DNA from: Anastrepha obliqua
Taxonomy: Eukaryota; Arthropoda; Insecta; Diptera; Tephritidae
Direction: 5' to 3'
Assembly: GCF_027943255.1 (NCBI RefSeq)
Contig: NC_072896.1
Coordinates: 124,001 to 188,000 of the forward strand
DNA: 64,000 nt
Position 1 is the first letter of the stretch, and each line of letters starts with the position of its first letter. This document shows positions 35,599 to 47,930 of this stretch, piece after piece. Made by a program: the position numbers and the translations under genes. Below the pieces are notes generated by a model that did not search any database, had not been told where the DNA came from, and saw only the letters and a program-made list of their open reading frames with translations.

Positions 35599-35844
35599 GT
35601 GATAATTTTCATTCAATACGCGTCAAAAGAAAATAAAGTTAAACGATTGAGAAAAAAGAAATAAACTGCTCTAACTAAAAATCGCTTAAATCCGCTTCAA
35701 TTGAAATTTCAGTTTTTAAAAAGACGGAATAACAAACTGAAAACGTGTCTTTTGCAATACTGTGTGGAAACGACACACGGGGACATCGACATTGCAGCAA
35801 ACAGATGAGCCCCACATGTCAATTGCTGCTGCCGAAAATGCAGG
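35599..35844 (+). CDS. Candidate host exon: 5' UTR plus start of coding sequence
   Basis: A strong pyrimidine tract and CAG end at 35598. There is no ATG until 35805, while in-frame stops occur upstream. The ATG (context AAACAG) opens MSPTCQLLLPKMQ and one extra base before GTGAGTAAAG at 35845, an excellent splice donor. The 13 codons would leave phase 1 for the next exon, which I could not find in the window. The exon is purine-rich and less T-rich than the flanks. I do not recognise the peptide. The evidence is structural only, and chance is possible; conservation in other flies would settle it. Confidence 0.4.
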
Positions 35845-37175
35845 GTGAGTAAAGCTATTATACTCGTCACACTTTAGAGTCGTAGAATAATACAGAGTTG
35901 ATATGGATACGTAGATATTGATAAAATCGATTTTATTGATCCTACTCGTGACAGTTTTCTCAGTATTGTTAGCTTTATAAAAATGGTATAGTAAAAATGA
36001 TCATTTGTGTATTTATATTATATATAACTTTTTGGCTTTAACCTTTTGTTAAATTTTTCAGCTGATGTGTTTTGGCTTATATTTTCGCTTCCCATTTGTA
36101 GTTTCTTTGCATTGCGTCAAAAATCTAACAAATGTTAATTGTTGTTGCTTTTATTTCTTCTATTATCGATCCCATTCGACTTTTCAATATGTCTGTACAC
36201 TTTTATACTAACACAATTTCTTTCTCTTACATCAAAAGGACATTCAAACTCATACCGGCTTACATTTTATTGTGGAAAATAACCATCACCACGAATGTAG
36301 GCACAATATGTTTGGCTGCCCGCATCGACACGTGTCCTGGCGCGGTCATTGTCACTGTCGTTAGGTATAGTAGGCAAAAATAAAGGATAAATGAGACAAG
36401 CATTTGGAAGCGAGTCTTTCTTTCTGAAAATGGGCCAATTTTGTGGCAATAGCCATTGCATTTAAAAATGTATTTTAAAATATTGTTCTATACATATAAT
36501 GTAAATATTGTTTTAAATGCTTAAATAATAAAAATTTATGTGTTAAAAAGCATTTCTTCTTTTGAACTTATTCAAAAAATAGTTTCACATATGTAATATA
36601 TGTATGTAAGTAATTATAATACATAGCACTTAATGATATGAAAAATTATAGGGAATTCATTCTTCTTCATTCGTTTCAGGACATATAAGTATATAAGTAT
36701 GTACTTAAATTTGTGGGTATATTACGTGAGCTATTTGGCATACTATTTTGGAAAACATATACCTTTTATTACATTTAGTCTTGCGACTACTCTCTCTTTT
36801 CGAGTTTTTATCTGACTTTTATGCATAGTAATTTTAAAGAGCACATTTGGCTTAAAAATACTAGGATGTTAGACATCTCAAACAAGAGCTTCATCGGGAG
36901 TCGGCCAAGATACAGCAAAGTCACTTTTGGTTTAATTCAATCAAACTAATCCATAAATACAGTTGCCTCACCCTGTAATACAAGTATTGAAAAACATACC
37001 TTTTTGCGGCAAGCTAAACAAACAACTTTTTGACAGAGGAATTCGTTTGTTACTCGCTCGTTTAATGTTTATATGACTAAATATTAATAGAAGGGCCTTC
37101 CAAGTTTTAAGTTTCTTTTTAAGCAGTGTTTTGTCTTAACATCCACATTTTGATGACCAAACGACATTCCCTGCA
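35845..37175. other. Candidate intron; no gene recognised
   Basis: Follows the splice donor at 35845. AT-rich, with an 83-codon plus-strand frame (36132-36383) that has no recognisable relatives and no splice context that I could support. Confidence 0.4.
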
Positions 37176-37250
37176 GTAATTTGGTCGCCAAGATCGCCCG
37201 ATTTAACACATTTGGACTATTTTCTGTCTGTCTATCTCAAATTTCATTTA
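37176..37250 (+). pseudogene. Short transposase relic (mariner-like third-aspartate block)
   Basis: The plus strand reads VIWSPRSPDLTHLDYFLSVY, matching the W-P-P-R-S-P-D-L-T-P-L-D-Y-F-L-W block around the last catalytic aspartate of mariner-like transposases. The copies of CACCCTGTAAT (about 36970) and ACCCTGTATTT (about 37356) near it could be eroded element ends but do not form a clear inverted pair. Confidence 0.5.
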
Positions 37251-40024
37251 TAGTTCTTGCAGACCCCTTACTCTTGGCACATATAATGGGTAATTAACTC
37301 CTTTTCAGAATTTGTATGAATTTTGGTTTTAAAAAAATCAACACGAACTTGGGATACCCTGTATTTATTTATATCATGCCTGCATATGTATTTACATTTC
37401 TAAGTAGTGGTGTAATTCTCATTAATTCAAGCACTTCGTTGTGCTTTGAATGAAATTGCTATCTCATTTGCAATAATATATATGTATATGTACAAACATA
37501 TGTAATATATTTGATGTACAGAGGGGAAGTGAAAGTTTTTATGTTGTTATTGGCTGAGTCACCTTTCATTTATGGTGTTTATTATGTTTTTGTTTAATAA
37601 AACGTGTTATTGAAATTTTTTATAAATTTAAATTTTTCGATTAAATCCTAATTTTTATGTATTTATTAGGTGTTACTAAATTTTAGACCTAATAGGTACG
37701 AGCACCGGAACTTTACAAACATTTTATTTTTAAATAAAACTTTATTCATACATTTAAATCTAAGTTTATTTATTACTCATTTAGAAGCAAATGCATAGAA
37801 TTAATCAGACCGTGTCTAATATCACAGCTTGCGATACAGTACATTGTAATAAAATCCTATTCAAAAAAGCAAAAACAGCAATAAAAAACGTGGAAATCAA
37901 GCAAAATACAGACTGGAAAACACAAAAAGGTGAAATAAAAATCGAAATTAAAGCAAAAACCAAGTTTACCAGAGATATCGGCTACAATTGTCGTTTGCTT
38001 CGTTGAATGGCTGCCTAGCTGGCGATTGCTTGCTGGATGGTTATGGCAAATTGTTGGCAACAACGCAAGATACATAAAATTACATGTGTACATGTACACA
38101 TAAATGTATAAAAAAATTGTGTGCGTTGATGTGCAGTTACACATGAGGAACTGGTTTGTCATTATCAGACCCAAAAGTATGACATGTGGATACTTCGCTC
38201 CGCTCTATGTTGGAAGCCTCGAGCATTACGCGTTCCAAATGCGTCCGCTGGAAAATATGTACTTGCATATCTATGTATACCATTTGTTTTGTGGAAACTC
38301 GCATAACAGTCGACCGCAGCATTGAATTGCAACATTGTGCTACCTTTTTTGTGGTCGAGGTTTCTTGCTTGTTTACTAGCTGGCAGTTTAATGCTGTCGG
38401 CTCTTTGGTGGCTGCATTTTCCATCATTCCAGCCAACGCTGATGCCAATTCAGTTGTGATCTTGAAGTTAAACCAACCTTAACCATCAAAAACAAATGCA
38501 AACAAAAGTAAAAATGCCAACAAATGCATAGCAATAAACGAACGAATGCAAGAAAAAATGCATTATTTGCTGAGACTGTTGAAAAAATTGCAAAAGTTGC
38601 ATACAATGTGAATTTTTATTATTATGAAATATGGTCAAGCAGAGTTTGTGGAATTGAAATTTTTGTTTCTCTCCTGCAAGTTTTCAAAAATACTGACTTC
38701 ATTGATTAGTTAATTTGATCACAATAACACAAAATGTAATGTGGGTATATGCACGTGCGATTAGTATTTTTAATAAGAATATGCTGCTCGGGCTCAGCTC
38801 TTAGCGCAATTTTTTATTTGGATCCATTTGATGATGCGTATGCCATTGGGTTTTCATTGCTGACTTATTTGAACTGATTTAGAATTAAGAATAAATTAAA
38901 AAAAAAAAACTAGAATTAAATACTAAATTAATTAAGTACAGAACATCAGAAGAATTTTTCTGACATGTGACAGGGTTTCTTTTCATTGTTTTGTTCTATA
39001 TTGAACACACGTTGCGATAAAAGTTCTAAGAAACTGGCTACTAAATGCTGAACGATTTAATATTAAAGTAAATGTTAAAAAAATATTAATAAAATAAAAA
39101 AGAAGTAAAGTGGGTCAACGACAATTTTTGGTGCAGGCATGTGCTATGTTTTTTGCTAAAAATATCAAACAATTGGAGAAAATTAAAAGCTGTTTAAATA
39201 TTTAAATTTCAAAACGGTATGCCTCAGTAATTTCCTTGTTACCCTAAAGATAAAACTAGATACCAGTTCTCTCAGGCGTTGACGCCTACGCTGCTTATGC
39301 CTCCATTATAAATTAGTGCAACTATATAAAAAAAAAACACCTCCACAAGCGAGGCCGAAATGCTCAGAACGGCTGGAAGTAACCAAATTTTCTGCCTTTT
39401 ACAGGCGTTTCAGGTGTTGGTGACAAATAAATGTTTCCAACAGTAGTTCTGGTTCAAATGAATACGCAACGATATAATCGAAAACTCTTCCTACATTTTA
39501 ATATTTTTTATTAAGCTAATATGTGCTTGAAGAAGGTCTACAATACAATAAACAAATTAAACTTGTTTGAAATAAGAAGTTTTATTTTCATCGGATTCAT
39601 ATTTTTTGTCGATAAATTTGCCTGAAACTTCTTTATTATATTAATATTTATTATTTTTTAAATATAATTAAAAAATGGCAGAAATGTGTATAGATGGCAA
39701 TAAGTAACAAATTGCTAGAATAATATTAATACACCGAAACTAAATACCAGTCTTTTCAGTCGTTGTGGTTTTCGAAGTTGTTCAGGCTTTGCTGGCGTTG
39801 CAATACGCCGAAGTAGGCTACTCCATGTGATAATTTTATGCGTGACGTTTACTCATAATGTTTACGTTTGCAACGAATAAATGCGGGCGTTGCATCAATT
39901 TATGCTTTATCTTTTTAAATATATCCCTTAAACGGTAATTTAAAAAGGCAGAAAACGAGATACTCTTTTATAAATGATGCAAATTTGGTACAAATGACGA
40001 ACCCAAAAAAAGAAATTCGACGCT
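37251..40024. other. No named gene; a GC-richer patch open on both strands at 38137-38490
   Basis: Around 38137-38490 GC content rises and both strands are open for about 100 codons. The minus strand gives ALAGMMENAATKEPTALNCQ with no ATG before MMENAA; the plus strand gives a cysteine-rich frame. Neither resembles a known family. It may be a conserved noncoding block, an unidentified repeat, or chance. Confidence 0.4.
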
Positions 40025-40212
40025 AGTAATTTTTGTTAAATTGGCGGTGCCACGCGCGTTTGGGTAAATGCATGTATCTCGCACTACTCCCCACCTCATT
40101 TAGATGCGACATAATTACTGTTAACAGCCTTCCCCAATTTTATTTAATTTTACGAAAATGTGCGGGGGTATATAAAGTATTCGGCCCGGACCGAATTTAG
40201 CCTTCCTTACTT
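40025..40212 (+). repeat. Tail of a dispersed repeat resembling one abundant in tephritids
   Basis: The stretch carries CCTTCCCCAATTTTATTTAA, TTTTACGAAAATGTGCGGGG and GTATATAAAGTATTCGG, then GAATTTAGCCTTCCTTACTT. From memory this phrase order is typical of a very abundant noncoding repeat in tephritid genomes; I cannot run a search. ATTCGGCCCGGACCGAAT near 40179 is itself a small palindrome. Confidence 0.5.
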
Positions 40213-43200
40213 GTAATAAAGGTAATTTTCTATCCCAACTGAGAGATTTATTACGTTTCATCAGTTTAAAAGCAATACCAGCTCGGTTATACATATGCGT
40301 ACATGCATAGATACAAAAAAAGTTAAATAGAAAACGAAAGTGAAAGTCTGCCAGTAAATACATTTATGAAGCTTAGTTGAATATATGGCAAAATACAACA
40401 ACGCTCATATACTTGCCAACGTATATAGTACAGTAATAGGCTTATTCAGCTGTTTGTTGATATGTGTACCGATGTGTGTACAATGCTATCAACGAGTAGA
40501 AAACCTAAGTTAAGACTCTGGGCATTTTTCAACCTAGTGATTGGCGCTTCATTTAACTGACTTTTTGGCTGCGCTCTCAGCTTTTGAAACCATACCTGAG
40601 TTTAAGCGCAAATGATTATTGAGTAGTTACACTTCAGGCTCTCTTCGTGAGTATAAATGAGTATGTATGCGTTAGTGTACTTATATATATCTGTACAATC
40701 ATGCACTTCTTCCCCTCGAGTTTACGGGTTGAAAGTTGAAACAAACCTCATGCGGCCATCTCACATCTTCTGATTTACCTCTTTACTTTTTGGCCGACTT
40801 TAAAATAAGTAAATATCGATTTGATATAAAATTATTTTCAATTCCCTATGCTTGAGTGTCATAGAAGGCAAACTAAAGTCAACTATGACCACATTCTTTT
40901 TTTACTTCTCTTCTTTTACTTCGAATGGTACGTATAAATAGAGAATAACTCGATCTATTATAGAAGTCCGCTAATTAGCTCTCCTTTTGATTTGTTTTAG
41001 GCTTCAATATTGAATCATCTATTAAGAAATCGATTACGCTACTTTAAAAAATAGATTTTTTTATTTACTTACCTTATTTGTCTATATACGTATACATATG
41101 TATACATACAAATATATAATTTATGATTTTTTTTACACTCACAATATTTTCTCATTACGTAAGGCTGTTAACACACATCGTCACCTTCTGTTTGTTGGGA
41201 CATCGTTTTGATTTATTGGAGTCTACTATAACTCTTTCGCTTCGGCGTTATTGTTAATAATCCAGTAAAATCTTCGCTCTATTTTTCTTTATTATATAAC
41301 TTTTGAATCAATCTTAGGCGTTTTAAATGGTTTCGACTATTGTTAAACTAACTAACTACTAAACTTTCGCCAAAGGTCTGATCAAATGCATTATTATTAA
41401 GGCGCTGCAAACGTCTGATAGATCATGACACTTTTTCCTTTAAGAAAAAAATATAAAATATATAATAAAACATACTATGTTAATAACACTGTAAATTGAA
41501 TCAGCCTCTAACATCACATTTTGGTCTACGCAACTGGAGGGATGCGTCTGTCCCCCACAACAAAAATACAAAAATTCTATCTTGTTTATTTGGATATCTT
41601 TCATGCGATTTAATACAAAATTATAAACAAATTCTTTTTTATAAATAATGATTTTAATACAACTTTTGTTTTACTTTAAACGAAGCTATGCAAATATTCT
41701 TGCGCTGCTCCGAGTATATTGGTAAAACAACATTTTCCGCAACAAGGATTGATTTTTTGTCTCATTTTCTTATAAAATATTAACATCTTACTTGTTTCTG
41801 TAATTTTGTCGTAAGCACATCACAGAACCTTCCTTGTTTATATTTATATATATTACATATAAGTCTACCTTACACTACTTTTTCGCGGAAATTCGTTTCG
41901 TCCTTCGAGGGGTACGATTTGAAGCTGGTCGCACAGAAGATCAAACATGTCCATTCCTACCTCTTAACACCTTTGTTCCCGATTGAGCAAACGAAGCCAT
42001 TTTTAACTACTGTATATAAATTAGATTTATTTCAGCATCACAAAAAATAAAAAGTTTGGCAAGTATATAGAAGGAGGGGTGACTAGAAACCCTAGCGGTG
42101 TTAATATTATATATTAAAAGCCAAAACTAATCACGTTAGGTTTACTTTCAGTCTATTTAGAGAATATACAAGCAATAAAACAAAAAAGCATATCAATACT
42201 TTTATAAAGTACTGGAGTGAAGTGAGCATATGAAGCTTAAGGTTGAGGTCTAAGAAATATCTGGGCAACAGTTGTCTTGTATCAAAACGTAGATTTGAAA
42301 CTCTACCAGCAGGATCCTGTTACATATATCTTAAATGCATGTCATCGATGTGCATAAATAAAATAGTAGAGGTAATTCTATAGGAAAACCACAACATGAG
42401 GCAAGATAATGAATGATTGAAATGATCTTTAAAATGGATGCAATGCAAAAGTCGGACCGTAAAACTTTCCATGCTGGCATGGGAAATAAATAAAAACGTA
42501 ATAAAATAGGGGTTAGATATGTCCTGTTCGCTTCTATATCTCTCTAAAAATATTTATGTAAAACGAGGAACTTCCTTAAAGCACAATTGTAAGAGTATAC
42601 ATATACATGTATGTATGTATATGTATGCACCTTAGAGGTTTAATTTGCGTGGGCCTAGCTAGCATTGACGAAGAAGCGGAGCAATTTTATTTAACTGATA
42701 TCAGTATATGTAGTGCCCGGTTACATCGAGAAGTTTACATCGAGTTTATTATATTCATAAAAAACATTAGAGGATTTTCACTATGCAGTAATGACACACC
42801 AGCACATGTGTACATACGATTATACAACAGTATTCAGTTCTTGCATAAAATACTTTAACAACCCTATTGCTTGCTGGAGCGGTGCAGCAACAGCACAAAC
42901 TCAATAATTGCGTTTTTCGTTCAATTATAATATTTTACGCCTTGGGGTAGGTCAGATGCGTATTCCTACCGTGGCTATTCCTGAGCGAAGTTGTTCGATG
43001 TCTTTTTGTAGTTTTTTCAGTATTTACTTGTGGTGGTAGTTGTGTTTGACACTCTCTGCAACATCAAAACTGTTCCTGTTCTACATCCCTCTGCTGCTGT
43101 TAGTTATAATATATAGTATGTAAATTGTGAAAACCGTTTTATGGGCTTTTGTTTGGTATTGAATTTCAATCATTTGCATTAGCAGCTATTTTATTTTTGA

Positions 43201-43446
43201 GTAGTCTTTGAGTCGTAACAAGAAAAAATGTTATTAAACTTGAAAGTATATGGTATATAGTATAGTATATTATAACTCCAAATGTTTAAATCCACCTGTT
43301 AAAAAATTGATATTCTTTTATTTTTCATCAAACCATTATTTTAAGAGATATTAGACAATGAAGTCACACACCACTTTTTCGTAAATTTTTGGGCATTAAT
43401 TCCAAACTGACTGGATTTCTCCCACTACAGATGTGCGTTTCTTATA
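40213..43446. other. No recognisable gene
   Basis: AT-rich, with simple repeats (about 41085-41115 and 42600-42630). On the minus strand, an ATG at 42000 gives MASFAQSGTKVLRG before a GTAGGA; this is too weak to call an exon. Confidence 0.5.
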
Positions 43447-44395
43447 AAGCGTTTTTCAGTAAGAGCGCTTCAACTTTTGAACTTTTTTGAATAAAACACA
43501 AACGGTTTGACTTTTTTAACTAATTTTTTTTTTTATTATCGAGTTTGAACATATACATTTAAGTATGAAATTCGATTTCTTTTGCATGACCACCACGTGC
43601 ACGTTTTAGGAAATCCAATCGTTGAACCCAATTTTCGACCACTCTTTTGCATAAATCGGCCGAAATTCCAGCAATTTCGCGTTCAATATTGGCTCTGAGC
43701 TCACAAATCGTCGCCGGCTTGTTACTGTAGACCAATGACTTCACATAACCCCAAAGAAAATAGTCTAGAGGCGTCAAATCACACGAGCGCGGCGGCCATT
43801 CGACCGATCCATTTCTGGAAATAATGCGCTCATCGAACTTACTCTTCAACAAATCAATTGTAGCGTGTGCTTTGTGGCTTGTGGCCCCGTCCTGTTGAAA
43901 CCACATGTCGTCGAAGTCCATACCATTGAATTGCGGCCAAAAATAATCGTTTATCATGTCGCGGTATCGATTTCCATTCACAGTAACGTGGCGATCGTTC
44001 TCGTCAACGAAAAAATATGGGCCAATTACGCCGCCGGCATGTAAACCGCACCAAACATTGATTTTTTCGGGATGCAACGGTGCCCCATGAATTACGTGTG
44101 GATTGCTTTCTACCCAGTAGCGCATATTTTGCTTGTTGACAAAGCCATTGAGCCAAAAGTGAGCTTCATCACTGAAGATGATTTTTTGGAAAAAATCTGG
44201 ATTAAAGTAGCAGCAACAGAACGATTATTTTCATAAAAAATTTGCACGATTTGCAATCGTTGCTCAAGTGTGTAGCGTTCCATGATAAAATGTATACTAA
44301 TGAAGTTTACAAATGACAAGCGAAAAATAAAAAATATTGCGTCGTTCGCCCTCCCTATCGGAAAAGAGTTGAAGCGCACCTATTGAAAAACGCTA
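43447..44395 (-). mobile_element. DD41D (rosa-like) mariner copy C1, 949 bp
   Basis: Terminal inverted repeats begin AAGCGTTTTTCAGTAAGAGC on the left, mirrored imperfectly on the right by TAGCGTTTTTCAATAGGTGC (minus strand). TA duplications lie at 43445-43446 and 44396-44397. Almost identical to copy C2 at 57251-58197, with about twenty differences by eye. An internal part of the transposase gene is missing in both. Confidence 0.92.
43559..44283 (-). pseudogene. Mariner transposase (DD41D), internally deleted, copy C1
   Basis: On the minus strand the N-terminus reads MERYTLEQRLQIVQIFYENN and RSVAAT (ATG at 44283). A deletion then joins it, out of frame, to FNPDFFQKIIFSDEAHFWLN, which holds the first aspartate. 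The catalytic domain stays open to 43559: FDDMWFQQDGATSHKAHAT (second Asp), EWPPRSCDLTPLDYFLWGYV (third Asp, 41 residues later) and AKEIEFHT at the end. About 100 residues of the DNA-binding region are gone. All catalytic residues remain, but no full protein can be made. Confidence 0.88.
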
Positions 44396-44770
44396 TATCT
44401 CTGAATTGTAATTTTTTTGTAATTCTTAACCGAACCTTAACGAAGTTATAAGAAAGGAAATCACTTACTAAAGTAAGAGTACACCTTTTGCGAATTTGTC
44501 TATTTGTCTATTGGGCAATTCCAAAACTTGCTCAAATTTGTACTAGAAGTATGCCGCTCTGAGTTTTTCATATTACCACCAATTGAGGACGCAGAATCGG
44601 TTTAATAATTGTAATTTACGAATTCTATTCATTTGACCTTACTTATCCTAAACAATAACTGACAGGCATATCTAAAGCTGTTTAAGATTTTTTGTTACTG
44701 TTTCCTTTATTTACATTTATGTATGTACATACCTATGTACATATTTATCATTCGCAGAGCACCTACCATA
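44396..44770. other. No recognisable gene between mariner C1 and the MITE
   Basis: AT-rich; nothing identified. Confidence 0.5.
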
Positions 44771-45092
44771 CAGGGTGCGCCATCTTATATGTCGGTATGA
44801 AAACATACCATAATAACTTAAATAAAACACAACTGATTTGTATAAGTGAGGTATTTTTATTGGGTTTGGTTAAAAGCAATCACAAACCGCGATCTTTTTT
44901 CTACGTTTGTCATAACCTTGTCAAGCATTTCGGGTTTTATAACGTCGATTTCGCGTTGTTTCGGTGGAAAGCGATTCATGGTTGAAATTGTACTGAATTG
45001 ACGTATCGAAAAATGTATGTTGAAGTCGATCGGTTGGTAAATGACAAACTTATTCAGCGTTTACATACCGACACAAAATATGGCGCACCCTG
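44771..45092. mobile_element. MITE of about 322 bp with CAGGGTGCGCCA ends
   Basis: CAGGGTGCGCCATCTTATAT..GTCGGTA on the left is mirrored by TACCGACACAAAATATGGCG..CACCCTG on the right. TA flanks both sides (44769-44770 and 45093-45094), as for Tc1/mariner-type elements. It contains no transposase; plus-strand frames inside have no recognised motif. Its parent family is unknown to me. Confidence 0.82.
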
Positions 45093-46399
45093 TATGATAT
45101 GTATATGCATATGTATGCACTTGTATGGATTTCGTAGGCTTATGAACTTCGTACTTTTAATTCCTGCTGAGGAGCCCATGAATACAAATTTTATGTTCAG
45201 AACCCACCGCCCTCTATATCAACAGCTCAGTTTTTGCTTTGGTATTTGCCACTAGGCAGTTCATAAAAATTTATTGCCACGACTTTTTCAATCAAACATT
45301 CGTTGGTGGGGCCCGTATTGTTCGTTGTTGCTCACGCTATGAATTTCTTTACAGCTTTACCAGCTTGAATTTCACCATTTGACGGTTGTCAGCAACTAAG
45401 TTACGCAAAATGGCAAGGCAAAACTTCTCAATAGTGCCAAAAATACAATATTTCAAATTTCTTTATTTCGTTGTGACATCTACAATATTTACAGCTCAGG
45501 CTTGCACTGGAGGACTATTATGCAAGTAACTACAACGCTCTTGAAAATTTTCTACAATTATTATTGCATTCCTCTGATTTTCTCCTTACTCACACTTAAT
45601 TAGTTCGCTATTTATAGCAGTATTTTTGATATGCTACAGTAGCAGCGGCAATTAAACGATCATCCTCTACCTACGTACGAAACAGGTGATTTCTAATAGG
45701 TAGCTCTCACTTTACTCAGCTATCTTCAAACCGATGTGGACACATGTCATTCAACTGTGGAGCACTGCAGCTAACTCCAACATCAAAGATTCCAGTCGAA
45801 AACCCTCATAATGATCTCAAACGCTCCTTATTCATTGTGATCGCAAAGTACCCACAATAATTGAAGAATTAAGAAAATATGCCATATCACACAACATGCG
45901 ACTCCAATCGTACTCAGGCCCTCTTGTCACAGAAATAACTGCAAATCCCATAACCTTCACCATACTTTAGATAAATCTACAAAATACTTCGTATGATAAT
46001 AAATTAGTCTAAAATATTATTTATCATAAAATATTAAACGGTTGCATCACTGGGTGTATTTCATAAATGTTTTTTCTCTTAAATAATTAAATAGCTTTAA
46101 GTAAAGAAATGGATTTATAAAAAAAATTTAACACACAAATTTTTGAAATATTCAATATTGGTTTTAGTAGTTCATATTCACTGATTCAATTCAAAGCCGT
46201 AAAGGAATATGCCATAAACTGAGAGAAGTACTCTGTAAAATAAGAAATAAATTCTCACAATTTGTAAACTCTACTCAATAATTTTGCAGAGTATAATGAA
46301 CAAAAATGCCAAATTAGGCAATATCTCTATCGAAATTTGTTTCTGGCAGATCACGTGTTGTACACGTGTTTACCCGTAATTTTTAATCAAAGCTACAAA
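45093..46399. other. No recognisable gene
   Basis: AT-rich; nothing repeated elsewhere in the window was noticed. Confidence 0.5.
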
Positions 46400-46623
46400 G
46401 GCAACAGTATAATGGTGACTACAAGTCGGGATTCAGAGAGAACGTAGGTTCGAATCTCGGTGAAACACCAAAATGAGGAAAAAAATGTTTCTAATAGTTC
46501 CTCTTAAAAAGTGAGCTTGAAACTGTAGGTTCCTCCATTTGTGGGACAACATTAAGACGCACCCCAGAAATGGGAGGAGGGAGGGCTCGGCCAAACACCC
46601 AAAAAGGGTTACGCGCCAATTAT
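46400..46623 (+). mobile_element. tRNA-derived SINE with internal deletion
   Basis: The head GTATAATGGTGACTAC, box-B-like GGTTCGAATC, CTCGGTGAAACACC and AAAATGTTTCTAATAG are joined to GAGCTTGAAACTGTAGG, skipping the CGGTCGCC..CGAGTGTATTTC segment present at 61661. The tail GGCTCGGCCAAACACCC..ACGCGCCAATTAT is complete and runs into a TA-rich tract. Confidence 0.82.
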
Positions 46624-47200
46624 ATATGTATATATATACATTAATTCGTTAGGCTAAGTACCTGAGAACGAAGTCTTATATTTTTAATTTTCTGACAATC
46701 GAATGTTAATTAATTATTAGAAACAAATATTTGGTAAAAAATTGTTCTAGTTAGCTAGACAGGTGTTTTATAAATAGTTAAGCTGAAAGTAAATTAATAC
46801 AGGTACAAGTTTTCATTGAATCTAGATAAACATGTTTATTTATAATGCGGTGAGGTTTATCTTTGAAATCAACTTCCGAACCCTCCTAACAATTCGTGTG
46901 TTATTTCCATAAATTTTTTCGTCATAACTTTCTAAACAGAATAATGACTCAACATCCATGATAAAAATATAGTAAGGGAGAAAGCAGAGGTGCAAACCAG
47001 TTAGTTTGGTTCTGTTCGTTTCTATTGTCCTTTTCTGAGAGATATTATTAACTCAAAGCTATAACTTTTCTCCTAATGAAAGTATAAAAAAATAGAAAAC
47101 GGTATTTTCTAAATGGATTTATTTGTTAGGTATCTGAACAAAAAAAAAATTAATATAGACATAGGTTTACAGGCCCAACCTTGAAAGGTAAAATAAGGCA
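46624..47200. other. No recognisable gene
   Basis: AT-rich; nothing identified. Confidence 0.5.
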
Positions 47201-47930
47201 CAAATTCACATCAAAAAAGTATTGGCACATTCGTTATGTTAGCTTATGCTTTTGGCGTCGTAACGGTAAACTCCCGTCATTTTCACTCTCGCTTTTTATT
47301 ACTTATTCGTATGTTTAAGGAATTGCATACGGTCGCAATCACTTTTGATCGCGATTTCAAAGGACATATACCTACCAAAATGGGCGTGGTGCTGAAATTC
47401 CCCTAGAACTACGTCAATTAATGATAAAACTGTATTTAGAAAAAAAAATCTTATCGGGAAATTGGCAAACTTTTCGATAAATCATGGTCCAGCGTTCGAA
47501 ACATCGTAAATAAGAAAAAGAGGCTAGAATTTGCTAAACAGCATTTAAATAAGCCCGACGCTTTTTGGAACACCACCATATTTAGTGATGAATCAAAATT
47601 CAATTTATTTGGGTCAGATAGAGCGCAAAAGATTTGACGAAAGCAGTTAAACACGGGGGAGAAATGTGATGGTTTGGGGGTGTTTCGCGGCATTTGGTGT
47701 CGGAAAGCTCGTGTTCATAGATGAGACAATGGATAAGCATGTGTATCACGACATTCTAAAAGAAAATTTAAATCCAAGTGTCGAAAAACTGTGCCTTAAT
47801 GGGAAAACTTGGCAATTTCAAGAAGATAATGACCCAAAACATTCGTCTTATCTTGTGTAGGAGTGGTTGATATACCATTGCAAACAGTTTAAAGCTTTCG
47901 AGTGTGCCAATACTTTTTTGATTCACTGTA
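47201..47930 (+). mobile_element. Tc1-like transposon, deletion derivative
   Basis: Inverted ends share TCAAAAAAGTATTGGCACA (left 47211-47229; right, as its complement, at about 47902-47921), with the outermost bases of the left end diverged. Length is about 730 bp against roughly 1.6 kb for an intact Tc1 element. Internal plus-strand sequence is a decayed transposase. Confidence 0.78.
47380..47860 (+). pseudogene. Tc1-like transposase remnant
   Basis: Fragments appear in several frames. ELRQLMIKLYLEKK comes from the N-terminal helix-turn-helix. FAKQHLNKPDAFWNTTIFSD, then ESKFNLFGSD, holds the first catalytic Asp. VWGCFAAFGVGKLVFIDETM and WQFQEDNDPKHSSYLV hold the second catalytic Asp (usually QQDNDPKHT). 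The final DDE/DDD glutamate block is missing. Frameshifts separate all three pieces and a large part between the helix-turn-helix and the FSDE motif is deleted. This family cuts and pastes DNA at TA sites; the copy is inactive. Confidence 0.82.

Noticed and set aside
36960..37370. Complete mariner bounded by CACCCTGTA and ACCCTGTAT
   Set aside because: The two phrases are in the same orientation and do not form inverted ends; only the short third-aspartate block at 37176-37250 can be supported.
39260..39800. Paired diverged copies of TAGATACCAGTTCTCTCAGG-like sequence as a transposon
   Set aside because: The similarity between about 39258 and 39743 is short and weak and no element ends or coding motif accompany it.
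41900..42000. Minus-strand mini-exon MASFAQSGTKVLRG before GTAGGA
   Set aside because: The donor is weak, no acceptor or promoter is visible, and the frame is too short to distinguish from chance.
44110..44379. 89-codon frame at the right end of mariner C1 as a separate gene
   Set aside because: Its start lies in the element's untranslated end and its C-terminal half is an out-of-frame reading of the SDEAHFWLNG block; only the MERYTLEQR part is real transposase.
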